Numbered from the stretch's first letter, positions 34,572 through 43,492 are shown. The stretch is DNA of 64,000 nt from Billgrantia gudaonensis (GCF_900100195.1 NZ_FNES01000007.1:142193-206192); one strand, 5' to 3'. Notes: generated from the sequence alone by a model not told the origin. Numbers and translations are program-made.

Positions 34572-37355
34572 ATGCAGCAAGAAAGCCTCCATCCCGATAC
34601 GCCCTACACCGCCCTGGGCTTCTATCACAAGATATCCCACCTGCGGGCCGACACCTGGAACGCCCTCAAGCGCGACCTCGGTCTGCTGGCGAGGGGGGGC
34701 GACGAGAGCCGCGCTCGCCATCTGGTCAAGGCGGTCGACGTCAAGCTGACGCGCCTCGAGATCATCGAGGACTACCATGCCTTCCCTTCCAAGGAAGACT
34801 TCCGCCATCTCTGGTCGCTGTTCGACCGCGAGGAGTTCGGCCTGCTAGAGAAGGTCGTCAACCGCCTGGTGCGGGCGCTGATCAGCGAGTCCTACCGGCG
34901 TCGGCACGTCGATCTTTCCGAGACCGACGCCGATGCCGAGGATCTCGAGACCCTCGACGCCCTCAATCAGCTGCGCCATGGGCATCCGGCCTCCAACAGC
35001 TCGGCCCAGCCCTATTTCGAACTGCTGATCGTCGACAACCTCTCCGCCCAGGAGGAGGAGGTCGTGCGCGAGGCCTTCCACAACCTGCGTCGTCCCGAGG
35101 ATCGCTTCGTCTACGACGTGGTCACGGTGAGAAGCTTCGAGGACGCGCTGATCGCGGTACTGGTCAACCCCAACATCCAGGCCTGCCTGATCCGCTATGA
35201 GTTCCCCTACAAGTCGAAGTACAACCTGAGCGCGCTGCGCAACTATCTGGAGGGGCTCTCCGAGCAGGCCCTGGAGAACCACTCCGAGGCCGAGCGCAGC
35301 ATCCTGCTCAGTTCGATGATCCACGAGCTGCGCCCCGAGATCGATCAGTTCCTGGTGACCAGCGGCGACGTCGAGGCCACGGCGAGTCGCGACATTCGCC
35401 ACTTCAACCGCATCTTCTATCGCGAGACCGACTACATCGAGCAACACCACACCATCCTGCGCGCCATCGACAGTCGCTATCGCACACCCTTCTTCGATGC
35501 CCTGCGCGAATACAGCAAGAAGCCCACCGGGGTCTTCCATGCCATGCCCATCTCGCGCGGCAAGTCGGTGACCCGCTCGCACTGGGCGGGCCAGATGATC
35601 GACTTCTACGGCATCAACATCTTCCTGGCCGAGACCTCGGCCACCTCGGGTGGGCTCGATTCGCTGCTGCAGCCCTATGGGCCCATCAAGAAGGCCCAGG
35701 AGTACGCGGCGCGTGCCTTCGGGGCGCGCCACAGCTACTTCGTCACCAACGGCACCTCGACGGCCAACAAGATCGTGGTGCAGGCACTGATCAAGCCGGG
35801 CGACATCGTGCTCATCGACCGCGACTGCCACAAATCGCACCACTACGGCATGGTGCTGGCCGGCGCCCAGGTGTGCTACCTGGATTCCTATCCGCTCGAC
35901 GATTACTCGATGTACGGTGCGGTGCCGCTGCGCGAGATCAAGAAGGCGCTGCTTGCCTACCGGCGCGCCGGACTTCTCGACCGGGTCAAGATGCTGCTGC
36001 TCACCAACTGCACCTTCGACGGCATCGTCTACAACGTGCGCCGGGTCATGGAGGAGTGCCTGGCGATCAAGCCCGACCTGGTGTTCCTGTGGGACGAAGC
36101 GTGGTTCGCCTTCGCCACCTTCAACCCCACCTACCGACCGCGGACCGCCATGAACGCCGCGAGAACCCTGCGCTATCGCTACCGCAGCGAGTCCTACCCG
36201 GAGGAGTACGCCGCCTGGAAGGCCGAGTTCGACACCCTCGACCCCGACGACGATGCCACTTGGCTCGACCGCCGCCTGATACCCGACCCCGAGGCGGTGC
36301 GTATCCGCACCTATGCCACGCACTCCACTCACAAGACGCTCACCTCGCTGCGTCAGGGCTCGATGATCCACGTCTACGACGAGGACTTCCGACAGCGGGT
36401 GGAGGCGCCCTTCCACGAGGCGTACATGACCCATACGTCCACTTCGCCCAACTATCAGATTCTCGCCTCGCTGGACGTGGGACGCATGCAGGCCGAGATG
36501 GAAGGCTTCGAGTTGGTGCATGCCCAGGTGGAGACCGCGCTGTCGCTGCGTGAGCAGCTCTACACCCACCCGCTGTTGCAGAAGTACTTCCGGGTGCTCA
36601 AGAACAGCGACATGGTGCCCGCCGAGTTCCGCGAGTCGGGCGTCGAGTCCTACTATGACCCGGTCACCGGTTGGAACCAGATGGAGGAGGCCTGGGCGCG
36701 CGATGAGTTCGTGGTCGACCCCACCCGGATCACCATCGCCATCGGCGCCACCGGGGTCGACGGGGACGCCTTCAAGAACGAGTATCTGATGAACAAGTAC
36801 GGCATCCAGATCAACAAGACCTCGCGCAACACCGTGCTGTTCATGACCAACATCGGCACCTCGCGGGGAGCCATCGCCTACCTGCTCGACGTGCTGATCA
36901 AGCTGGCCAAGGAGTTCGAGTACCGCTGGGAGGAGAGCAGCCGCCCCGAGCGCAAGATCATCGAGAACCGCGTGCGCTCGCTGACTCGGGAGCTGCCCCC
37001 GCTGCCCGACTTCAGCCGCTTCCACGACGCCTTCCGCATCGCTGGCGGCGAGACCCCGGAGGGAGACATCCGCAGCGCCTACTTCCTGGCCTACGACGAG
37101 GAGAACACTGAGTACTTGCGTTTCGACAACGGCGAGTTGCAGGCGCAGATGCGGGAGGGGCGGGATGCGGTTTCGGCGAGTTTCGTGATTCCCTATCCTC
37201 CGGGGTTCCCGGTGCTGGTGCCGGGTCAGGTGGTCAGTGACGATATCCTGCACTTTCTGCAGGCGCTCGATGTCAAGGAGATCCACGGCTACCGGCCGGA
37301 ACTGGGCCTGCTGGTGTTCACCGAGGCGGCGCTGGACGCTCCCCCCAGCGGTTGA
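34572..37355 (+). CDS. Orn/Lys/Arg decarboxylase family protein with long N-terminal extension
   Basis: A 927-residue PLP enzyme. The fold-I core begins near residue 310 (TPFFDALREYSKKPTGVFHA), contains FVTNGTSTANKIVVQALIKP, the aspartate LFLWDEAWFAF and the Schiff-base Lys 588 in ATHSTHKTLTSLRQG, and ends in the family's C-terminal domain. Standard members have about 710-780 residues; here roughly 190 additional residues precede the receiver-like wing (FELLIVDNLSAQEEEVVREA). GGAAGGT is well placed before the ATG. Its position beside ectoine genes suggests decarboxylation of diaminobutyrate, ornithine, lysine or a conjugate, but the substrate cannot be read from sequence. Confidence 0.85.
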   Translation: MQQESLHPDTPYTALGFYHKISHLRADTWNALKRDLGLLARGGDESRARHLVKAVDVKLTRLEIIEDYHAFPSKEDFRHLWSLFDREEFGLLEKVVNRLVRALISESYRRRHVDLSETDADAEDLETLDALNQLRHGHPASNSSAQPYFELLIVDNLSAQEEEVVREAFHNLRRPEDRFVYDVVTVRSFEDALIAVLVNPNIQACLIRYEFPYKSKYNLSALRNYLEGLSEQALENHSEAERSILLSSMIHELRPEIDQFLVTSGDVEATASRDIRHFNRIFYRETDYIEQHHTILRAIDSRYRTPFFDALREYSKKPTGVFHAMPISRGKSVTRSHWAGQMIDFYGINIFLAETSATSGGLDSLLQPYGPIKKAQEYAARAFGARHSYFVTNGTSTANKIVVQALIKPGDIVLIDRDCHKSHHYGMVLAGAQVCYLDSYPLDDYSMYGAVPLREIKKALLAYRRAGLLDRVKMLLLTNCTFDGIVYNVRRVMEECLAIKPDLVFLWDEAWFAFATFNPTYRPRTAMNAARTLRYRYRSESYPEEYAAWKAEFDTLDPDDDATWLDRRLIPDPEAVRIRTYATHSTHKTLTSLRQGSMIHVYDEDFRQRVEAPFHEAYMTHTSTSPNYQILASLDVGRMQAEMEGFELVHAQVETALSLREQLYTHPLLQKYFRVLKNSDMVPAEFRESGVESYYDPVTGWNQMEEAWARDEFVVDPTRITIAIGATGVDGDAFKNEYLMNKYGIQINKTSRNTVLFMTNIGTSRGAIAYLLDVLIKLAKEFEYRWEESSRPERKIIENRVRSLTRELPPLPDFSRFHDAFRIAGGETPEGDIRSAYFLAYDEENTEYLRFDNGELQAQMREGRDAVSASFVIPYPPGFPVLVPGQVVSDDILHFLQALDVKEIHGYRPELGLLVFTEAALDAPPSG

Positions 37356-37546
37356 AGCCGGGCGCCACGCAGAAAAAATCGCGGCTTTGCCGCCGACGAC
37401 GAAAAATCCTGCAGGTTGTACTGCGGCTTTCAAAAACTCCCCACCCCGGCAATCCCTTACCCTGTGGGCATGGAGCGGTGAGAACCGCTCGGCCATTTTG
37501 CCAACGCCGGTCGAACGTTACGGCCGGCGTGCGAGGGAGGTGCCGC

Positions 37547-39046
37547 ATGAATATGAAACTGTCCAAGACGCTGTCCACCCTGCTAGACGACCCGCGCCTG
37601 TTCCGCCAGTACGCCTATGTCGACGGCAAGTGGACTCACGGCGAGGGCGGCCGCGAAGAGGCTGTGTTCGATCCGGCCACGGGGGAAGCCCTGGGGCACA
37701 TTCCCTGGCTCGAGCCCGAACAGATCCGCGGCGCCGTGGATGCCGCCGAGGCGGCTTTCGTGCATTGGCGCGCACTGCGCGCCGACGAGCGCTGCGAGCG
37801 GCTGCTGGCGTGGTACGACCTGCTGCAGGCCAACCGCGAGGATCTGGCGACGATCATGACCCTGGAACAGGGCAAGCCGCTGCCCGACGCCCGTGGCGAG
37901 GTGGAATACGGCGCCAGTTTCGTGCGCTGGTTCGCCGAGGAGGGCAAGCGCACCTACGGTGACACCATCCCCAGTCACATCCCCAACGCCGCGCTGGGTA
38001 CCATCAAGGAGCCGGTAGGCATCGCCGCGCTGATCACGCCGTGGAACTTCCCGTTGGCGATGATCACCCGCAAGGCCGCTGCCGCCATGGCCGCCGGCTG
38101 CCCGGTGATCGTCAAGCCTGCCGGCGAGACTCCCTTTTCGGCGCTGGCGCTGGCCGAGCTCGCCGAGCGCGCCGGCATCCCCGCCGGGGTGTTCAACGTG
38201 GTGTTGGGCGAGGCCGCCGAGGTATCCCGGATTCTCTGTGCCGAGGAGCGCGTCAAGGCGCTGTCGTTCACCGGCTCCACCCGGGTCGGCCGGCTGCTGC
38301 TCGAGCAGTGCGCCAACACCGTCAAGCGGGTATCGCTGGAGCTGGGGGGCAATGCGCCCTTCATCGTCGGCCCGGACATGGATCCCAAGGAAGCGGCCTA
38401 CGCCGCCGTGGCGGCCAAGTTCCAGACCGCCGGCCAGGACTGCCTGGCGGCCAACCGCATTCTGGTCCACGAGTCGATCCACGACGCCTTCGTCGAGCAG
38501 TTCGCCGAGCGCATGGCGGCGCTAACCGTGGGCAACGGGCTGGAGAGCGAGATCGATCTCGGCCCGCTGATCCACCGCCAGGCCGTGGAGAAGGCCGCCA
38601 GCATCGTCGACGATGCCATCTCCCGCGGGGCGACCCTGGCCGCCGGCGATCAAAGCGCGGCACCCGGGCCCAACTTCTTCATGCCGGTACTGCTCACCGG
38701 GGTGACGCCGCAGATGAAAGTGTGGAACGAGGAGAACTTCGCGCCGGTGGCCGGCATCACCGCCTATTCGGACGACGACCAGGTGATCGAGATGGCCAAC
38801 GACACCGAATACGGTCTGGCGGCCTACGTCTACACCCACGACATCCGCCGCATCTGGAAGCTGCTGCGGGCGCTGGAGTACGGCATGGTCAGCGTCAACT
38901 CGGTGAAGATGACCGGCCCCCCGGTGCCCTTCGGCGGCGTCAAGCAATCGGGCCTGGGTCGCGAGGGCGGCATCACCGGTATCGATGAATACCTCGAAAC
39001 GAAGTATTACTGCCTGGGGGCCTTGGGATCGGTATCCGGGAGCTAG
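37547..39046 (+). CDS. doeC: aspartate-semialdehyde dehydrogenase DoeC (GabD-like ALDH)
   Basis: A 499-residue aldehyde dehydrogenase of the succinate-semialdehyde dehydrogenase group. The catalytic cysteine is Cys 299 in TAGQDCLAANR and the base is Glu 265 in LELGGNAPF; NAD-binding ITPWNFPLAMITRKAA is intact. In ectoine breakdown DoeC oxidises L-aspartate-beta-semialdehyde, formed by DoeD, to aspartate. The start MNMKLSKTLS has GGGAGGT just upstream; longer in-frame readings overlap intergenic sequence. It could alternatively act in the adjacent diamine-like branch. Confidence 0.85.
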   Translation: MNMKLSKTLSTLLDDPRLFRQYAYVDGKWTHGEGGREEAVFDPATGEALGHIPWLEPEQIRGAVDAAEAAFVHWRALRADERCERLLAWYDLLQANREDLATIMTLEQGKPLPDARGEVEYGASFVRWFAEEGKRTYGDTIPSHIPNAALGTIKEPVGIAALITPWNFPLAMITRKAAAAMAAGCPVIVKPAGETPFSALALAELAERAGIPAGVFNVVLGEAAEVSRILCAEERVKALSFTGSTRVGRLLLEQCANTVKRVSLELGGNAPFIVGPDMDPKEAAYAAVAAKFQTAGQDCLAANRILVHESIHDAFVEQFAERMAALTVGNGLESEIDLGPLIHRQAVEKAASIVDDAISRGATLAAGDQSAAPGPNFFMPVLLTGVTPQMKVWNEENFAPVAGITAYSDDDQVIEMANDTEYGLAAYVYTHDIRRIWKLLRALEYGMVSVNSVKMTGPPVPFGGVKQSGLGREGGITGIDEYLETKYYCLGALGSVSGS

Positions 39047-39051
39047 GATCC

Positions 39052-39114
39052 GGCTGCGGGCTGCGGGCTGCGGGCTGCGGGCTGCGGGCTGCGGGCTGCG
39101 GGCTGCGGGCTGCG
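39052..39114. repeat. nine perfect copies of a heptanucleotide repeat
   Basis: GGCTGCG is repeated nine times head to tail without a mismatch, starting 5 bp after the doeC stop. It is a microsatellite in a non-coding gap, likely to vary in copy number by slippage, and on the transcript may form G-rich structure. It is not CRISPR: there are no spacers. Confidence 0.95.
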
Positions 39115-39180
39115 CTTCCGAAACGCTCACTACCCATGGCTCGAAGCCCGTTGCCGGATTGCCAATCAATGACGAACATC

Positions 39181-39201
39181 CTCCCCGGCGGAGCCGGGGA
39201 G
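39181..39201 (+). promoter_or_regulatory. hairpin just upstream of doeD
   Basis: A perfect 9-bp stem CTCCCCGGC/GCCGGGGAG with a 3-nt loop, 22 bp before the doeD start codon and next to its ribosome site. It may limit or protect doeD translation. Confidence 0.5.
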
Positions 39202-39223
39202 CCCTGAGAGAAGAGAGAACGCC

Positions 39224-40633
39224 ATGAGCTTGCATAAGGACTTGATCGATCGCGACCGGAAGGTCACCTTTCACGCCTCCACCCACCTGCGCGACTTCGC
39301 CCAGGGCGACGCACCGGGCCGGGTCATCACCGGCGGCAAGGGCATCCACATTCGTGACAAGGACGGCCGCGAATTCATCGACGGCTTCGCCGGACTGTAT
39401 TGCGTCAACATTGGCTACGGCCGTACCGAGGTGGCCGAGGCGATCTATCAGCAGGCGCTCGAACTCTCCTACTACCATACCTACGTGGGGCACGCCAACG
39501 AGCCGCAGATCGCGCTCTCCGAGCGTATCCTCGAGCTCGCCGGGCCCGGCATGTCCAAGGTCTATTACGGCCTGGGCGGCAGTGACGCCAACGAGACGCA
39601 GCTCAAGATCGTGCGCTACTACAACAACGTGCTGGGGCGTCCGCAGAAGAAGAAGGTGATCGCGCGGAGCCGCGGCTATCACGGGTCGGGCATCGCCTCC
39701 GGCTCGCTGACCGGCCTCAAGGCGTTCCACGACCACTTCGATCTGCCCATCGAGACGATCCGTCACACCGAGGCGCCGTTCTACTACCAGCGCGCCGCCG
39801 AGCAGCAGGGCATGAGCGAGCGTGACTTCTCCGCCTACTGTGCCGAAAAGCTCGAGGCGATGATCCTGGCCGAGGGTCCGGAGACCGTCGCCGCCTTCAT
39901 CGGCGAGCCGGTACTGGGAACCGGCGGCATCGTGCCGCCGCCCGAGGGCTACTGGGAGGCGATCCAGGCGGTGCTCGCCAAGTACGACGTGCTGCTGATC
40001 GCCGACGAGGTGGTATGTGGCTTCGGCCGGATCGGTGCCGACTTCGGCAGCCACTACTATGGCATCCAGCCCGACCTGATCACCGTGGCCAAGGGCCTGA
40101 CCAGCGCCTACCAGCCGCTCTCCGGCGTGATCGTCGGCGACCGCGTGTGGCAGGTGCTCGAGCAGGGCACCGGCGAGTACGGCCCCATCGGCCATGGCTG
40201 GACCTACTCCGGCCACGCCCTGGGTTGCGCCGCGGCGCTGGCCAACCTGGCCATCATCGAGCGTGAGGGGCTCACCGCCAACGCCGCCGAAACCGGCGCC
40301 TACCTGCAGCAGCAGATGCAGGCCGCCTTCGGCGACCATCCGCTCGTCGGTGACGTGCGCGGCGTCGGCATGTTGGCAGCGGTGGAGTTCGCCGCCGACC
40401 CAGCTCGGCGCCAAGCCTTCGACCCGGCGCTCAAGGTCGGTCCGCGCATCGCCGCGGCGGCGCTGGAGCAGAACCTGATCGCCCGCGCCATGCCACAGGG
40501 TGACATTCTGGGCTTCGCCCCGCCCTTGGTAGCCACCCGGGCCGAGGTCGACGAGATCGTCGCCCGTACCCGGCGCGCCGTCGATCAGGTGGCCGACGAG
40601 CTGGTGCGCAGCGGCGAAGCCCAGCTCGCCTGA
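39224..40633 (+). CDS. doeD: diaminobutyrate aminotransferase DoeD (class III)
   Basis: A 469-residue class III PLP aminotransferase. In ectoine catabolism DoeD transfers the gamma-amino group of L-2,4-diaminobutyrate to give aspartate-beta-semialdehyde. Family features: DGFAGLYCVNIGYGR near the N-terminus, YYGLGGSDANETQLKIVRYY, ADEVVCGFGRIGADFG and the PLP Lys 290 in TVAKGLTSAYQPLSG. AGAGAGAA precedes the ATG. It follows doeC after a 177-bp gap holding the heptamer repeat and a hairpin, and is closed by a terminator. Confidence 0.9.
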   Translation: MSLHKDLIDRDRKVTFHASTHLRDFAQGDAPGRVITGGKGIHIRDKDGREFIDGFAGLYCVNIGYGRTEVAEAIYQQALELSYYHTYVGHANEPQIALSERILELAGPGMSKVYYGLGGSDANETQLKIVRYYNNVLGRPQKKKVIARSRGYHGSGIASGSLTGLKAFHDHFDLPIETIRHTEAPFYYQRAAEQQGMSERDFSAYCAEKLEAMILAEGPETVAAFIGEPVLGTGGIVPPPEGYWEAIQAVLAKYDVLLIADEVVCGFGRIGADFGSHYYGIQPDLITVAKGLTSAYQPLSGVIVGDRVWQVLEQGTGEYGPIGHGWTYSGHALGCAAALANLAIIEREGLTANAAETGAYLQQQMQAAFGDHPLVGDVRGVGMLAAVEFAADPARRQAFDPALKVGPRIAAAALEQNLIARAMPQGDILGFAPPLVATRAEVDEIVARTRRAVDQVADELVRSGEAQLA

Positions 40634-40654
40634 GCCGCCGCTATTCCGTCTCGA

Positions 40655-40681
40655 CCTCGCCGCGGCTCGCCCGCGGCGAGG
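40655..40681 (+). terminator. terminator between doeD and eutB
   Basis: A perfect 11-bp stem CCTCGCCGCGG/CCGCGGCGAGG with a 5-nt loop, followed by TTCTT, 21 bp after the doeD stop. It lies only 23 bp before the eutB start, so eutBC expression depends on read-through or its own signal. Confidence 0.7.
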
Positions 40682-40704
40682 TTCTTCATATGAGGGGAGG
40701 TGAC

Positions 40705-41703
40705 ATGACCGAACCCGCCCACGGCGTCACGCTGGAAGGCATCTACCGGGCACGCCACCGCCTGGCCGGCCAGGCGGTGCGCACGCCACTGGTGCGCTCG
40801 GCAGCGCTCTCCGCGCGCTTCGAGGCCGACATCCGCCTCAAGCTCGAGACCTGTCAGCCCACCGGCGCCTTCAAGCTGCGCGGCGCCACCAACATGATCG
40901 CCGCACTGATCGAGCGCCATGGCCGCGATGCCCTGGCCGCCGGGGTCACCACGGCCTCGACGGGCAATCACGGCCGTGCCGTGGCCTATGCGGCAGCACG
41001 GCTCGGCGTGCCGGCGGTGATCTGCCTTTCCAGTCTGGTGCCGGCCAACAAGGTGGCCGCCATCGAGGCGCTGGGTGCCGAGGTGAAGCGCGTGGGCGAG
41101 AGCCAGGACGAGGCCTTCGCCGAGGTCGAGCGGCTGGTGCGCGACCAGGGCATGACGCTGATCCCGCCCTTCGACGACCCACTGATCGCCGCCGGGCAGG
41201 GCACCATCGGACTCGAGCTCATGGAGGACGCGCCCGATCTCGACCGCGTCATCGTCGGTCTTTCCGGCGGGGGACTGCTGGGCGGCATCGGCGCGGCCGT
41301 GAAGGCGATCCGCCCGGCGTGCCGGATCACCGGGGTGAGCCTGTCGCAGGGTGCCGCCATGTGGGAGAGTCTCCAGGCCGGTCGCCCCGTCGCCGTGGCG
41401 GAGGTCGAGAGCCTGGCCGACTCGCTGGGCGGCGGCATCGGCCTCGCCAACCGCTGCACCTTCGAACTGGTGCGCGCGGTGATGGACGACCACTATCAAG
41501 TCTCACAGACGGCCATCGCCCGAGCCATGGTCGACATCCTCGATCACGAGAAACTGCTGGTGGAAGGTGCCGCCGCGGTGGGCCTGGCGGCGCTTGCCGA
41601 GCACGGCATCGACGTGCGCGGCGAGACGCTGGCACTGATCCTCTCCGGCAACGGAGTGGCGCTTGAAACCCTCGACCGGGCGCGGACAATCGCTGGCAGG
41701 TGA
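40705..41703 (+). CDS. eutB: threonine dehydratase-like ectoine-utilisation protein EutB
   Basis: A 332-residue fold-II PLP enzyme of the serine/threonine dehydratase family. PLP binds Lys 57 in GAFKLRGATNM; STGNHGRAVAYAA is the phosphate-adjacent loop and GLSGGGLLGGIG the glycine loop; there is no regulatory ACT domain. In hydroxyectoine catabolism EutB is thought to dehydrate the hydroxylated diaminobutyrate intermediate. GGGAGGT stands directly before the ATG. The ornithine-cyclodeaminase-like EutC gene follows after 21 bp, the known partner. Confidence 0.88.
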   Translation: MTEPAHGVTLEGIYRARHRLAGQAVRTPLVRSAALSARFEADIRLKLETCQPTGAFKLRGATNMIAALIERHGRDALAAGVTTASTGNHGRAVAYAAARLGVPAVICLSSLVPANKVAAIEALGAEVKRVGESQDEAFAEVERLVRDQGMTLIPPFDDPLIAAGQGTIGLELMEDAPDLDRVIVGLSGGGLLGGIGAAVKAIRPACRITGVSLSQGAAMWESLQAGRPVAVAEVESLADSLGGGIGLANRCTFELVRAVMDDHYQVSQTAIARAMVDILDHEKLLVEGAAAVGLAALAEHGIDVRGETLALILSGNGVALETLDRARTIAGR

Positions 41704-41724
41704 TGCCAGAAAGGAGGTCTCTAC

Positions 41725-42672
41725 ATGCAGCTCTACCAGCGCGATGCCATTGCCGAAGCCGTGACCCTCGACCATGACGCCCTGGCGGCGGTGGAGGCGG
41801 GCTTCGCCGCGCTGGGCCGCGGCGAGGCGGTGCAGCCGCCGATCCTCTCCATGGCCATGGAAGAGTTCGGCAGCGAGGTGGACGTCAAGACGGCGCACAT
41901 TCGTGATGCCTCACGCTTCGCCATCAAGGTCAGCACCGGTGCCTTCGACAACCCCAAGCGGGGTCTGCCGAGTCTCAATGGCCTGATGATGGTGTTCGCG
42001 GCCGAGACGGGGCTCGTCGAGGCGGTGCTCTTCGACGAGGGGTATCTCACCATGGTCCGCACGGCGCTGGCCGGGGCCATCGCCGCCAAGCACCTGTCGC
42101 GGGAGAACAGCCGTCGGGTGGCGGTAATCGGTGCCGGCGAGCAGGCCGAGCAGCAGGTCAAGGCGCTGCGCCTGGTGCGCGACATCGACACTCTCGACGT
42201 CTGGGCGCGGCGCCGCGAAGCCGCCGAGGCCTACGCCGAGCGGATGCGCGCGGCGGGGCTTTCGGTGAACGTCCACGACAGCGTGAACCAGGCCTGCACC
42301 GAGGCCGATATCATCGTCACCACCACGCCGGCCCGCGAGCCCCTGCTGTTCGCCCAGGACCTTCCCGAGGGCGTGCACGTCACCGCCATGGGCTCCGACA
42401 GTCCCGACAAGCGCGAGCTCGACGACGAGGTGCTGATCCGCGCCGATGCCTTCGTGGCCGACACTCGCGCCCAGAGCGAGGGCAATGGCGAGCTGAAGGC
42501 TTTCGCCGGCAAGGAGACGCCCTTCAAGGTGCACGAGCTTGGCAAGGCGATCGCCGAGGGGCAGCGCCTGCGCCTGACGGACGCCACCATCACGGTGTGC
42601 GACCTGACCGGCACCGGCGTACAGGATACGGCGATTGCCGCCTTCGCCCTCGAGCGGCTCTCTGCGGGTTGA
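41725..42672 (+). CDS. eutC: ornithine cyclodeaminase-like ectoine-utilisation protein EutC
   Basis: A 315-residue member of the ornithine cyclodeaminase/mu-crystallin family. The NAD-binding Rossmann motif is VAVIGAGEQAEQQVKALRLV, with FAIKVSTGAFDNP near the N-terminus (substrate site) and TAMGSDSPDKRELDD later. EutC acts after EutB to process the imine or enamine formed from hydroxyectoine-derived intermediates. AAGGAGGT precedes the ATG. The first partner EutA (isomerase) is not seen in this window. Confidence 0.88.
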   Translation: MQLYQRDAIAEAVTLDHDALAAVEAGFAALGRGEAVQPPILSMAMEEFGSEVDVKTAHIRDASRFAIKVSTGAFDNPKRGLPSLNGLMMVFAAETGLVEAVLFDEGYLTMVRTALAGAIAAKHLSRENSRRVAVIGAGEQAEQQVKALRLVRDIDTLDVWARRREAAEAYAERMRAAGLSVNVHDSVNQACTEADIIVTTTPAREPLLFAQDLPEGVHVTAMGSDSPDKRELDDEVLIRADAFVADTRAQSEGNGELKAFAGKETPFKVHELGKAIAEGQRLRLTDATITVCDLTGTGVQDTAIAAFALERLSAG

Positions 42673-42756
42673 CGTCGGGGCTCGCGTCGACTTGCCAGCG
42701 TATGGCCACGGACGCAAGCTGTTCACCATCCGGTCATGAACAGAGGGAGGATGACG

Positions 42757-43440
42757 ATGTCCGCCAAGGTACTGGCCTTCGATGTCTACGGCACCCTGAT
42801 CGACACCCATGGCGTGGTCGCCGAGCTGGAAACGCGGCTGGCCGGCAATGCAGGACTCGCTGCCGACTTCTCGCGCCGCTGGCGCGAGAAGCAGCTCGAG
42901 TACAGCTTCCGGCGTGGCCTGATGGGCGCCTACGTGCCCTTCTCGCAGTGCACTCGTGAAGCGCTGGACTTTACCGACCGCGCGCTGCAGACCCAGCTCT
43001 CCGACGTCGACCAGGACCACCTGATGGGCGTCTATGCGCGGCTGCCGGCCTTTCCCGAGGCGGCCGGGGCGCTGGCTCGCCTGGATCGCGCCGGGGTGCG
43101 CTGCGTGGCCTTTTCCAACGGCACGGCCGAGGCGGTGGAAGGGCTGCTCGACCAGGCCGGGATTCTCGGTCACTTCGAGGCGGTGGTCAGCGTCGATGAG
43201 GTCAAGCGATTCAAGCCCGATCCGGCGGTCTACGCCCACCTACGCCAGCGTCTCGAGGTCGAGCCCGGCGACACCTGGCTGATTTCCAGCAACGCCTTCG
43301 ACGTCATCGGAGCGCGCCATGCCGGCCTGCACGCGGCCTGGGTGCGCCGCAGCCCCGAAGCGCCTTTCGATCCCTGGGGAATCGAGCCCGACGTGACCGT
43401 GGGCGATCTCGAGTCTCTGGCCGAACGCCTGGTTCAATGA
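42757..43440 (+). CDS. HAD type II haloacid dehalogenase-like hydrolase
   Basis: A 227-residue HAD hydrolase resembling L-2-haloacid dehalogenase. The nucleophile is Asp 9 in AFDVYGTLIDTHG; motif II is AFSNGTAEAVEGLL, motif III VKRFKPDPAVY and motif IV LISSNAFDVIGARHAG (the SSNxFD pattern of dehalogenases). ATG 42757 is chosen because GGGAGG is 6 nt upstream; two earlier ATGs are badly spaced. It is placed after eutC with an 84-bp gap and may be unrelated to ectoine use. Confidence 0.85.
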   Translation: MSAKVLAFDVYGTLIDTHGVVAELETRLAGNAGLAADFSRRWREKQLEYSFRRGLMGAYVPFSQCTREALDFTDRALQTQLSDVDQDHLMGVYARLPAFPEAAGALARLDRAGVRCVAFSNGTAEAVEGLLDQAGILGHFEAVVSVDEVKRFKPDPAVYAHLRQRLEVEPGDTWLISSNAFDVIGARHAGLHAAWVRRSPEAPFDPWGIEPDVTVGDLESLAERLVQ

Positions 43441-43441
43441 A

Positions 43442-43473
43442 ACGCCCCGCGACCGGTAGGGGCCGCGGGGCGT
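43442..43473. terminator. bidirectional terminator between HAD gene and rhodanese gene
   Basis: A perfect 10-bp stem ACGCCCCGCG/CGCGGGGCGT with a 12-nt loop, immediately after the HAD stop and 19 bp from the convergent rhodanese stop. Confidence 0.7.
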
Positions 43474-43492
43474 CCTGGTCTATCAACGTCGA

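Noticed and set aside
34845..37496. 883-codon minus-strand frame opposite the decarboxylase
   Set aside because: Antisense of a clear PLP decarboxylase with intact motifs; the translated product has no recognisable domain.
39052..39114. Heptamer array as a CRISPR
   Set aside because: Units are 7 bp and contiguous, with no spacers, and no cas genes are present.
38522..40414. 630-codon minus-strand frame crossing the doeC-doeD gap
   Set aside because: It reads through the heptamer repeat (giving repeated Ser-Pro-Gln-Pro-Ala-Ala-Arg) and is antisense to two real genes.
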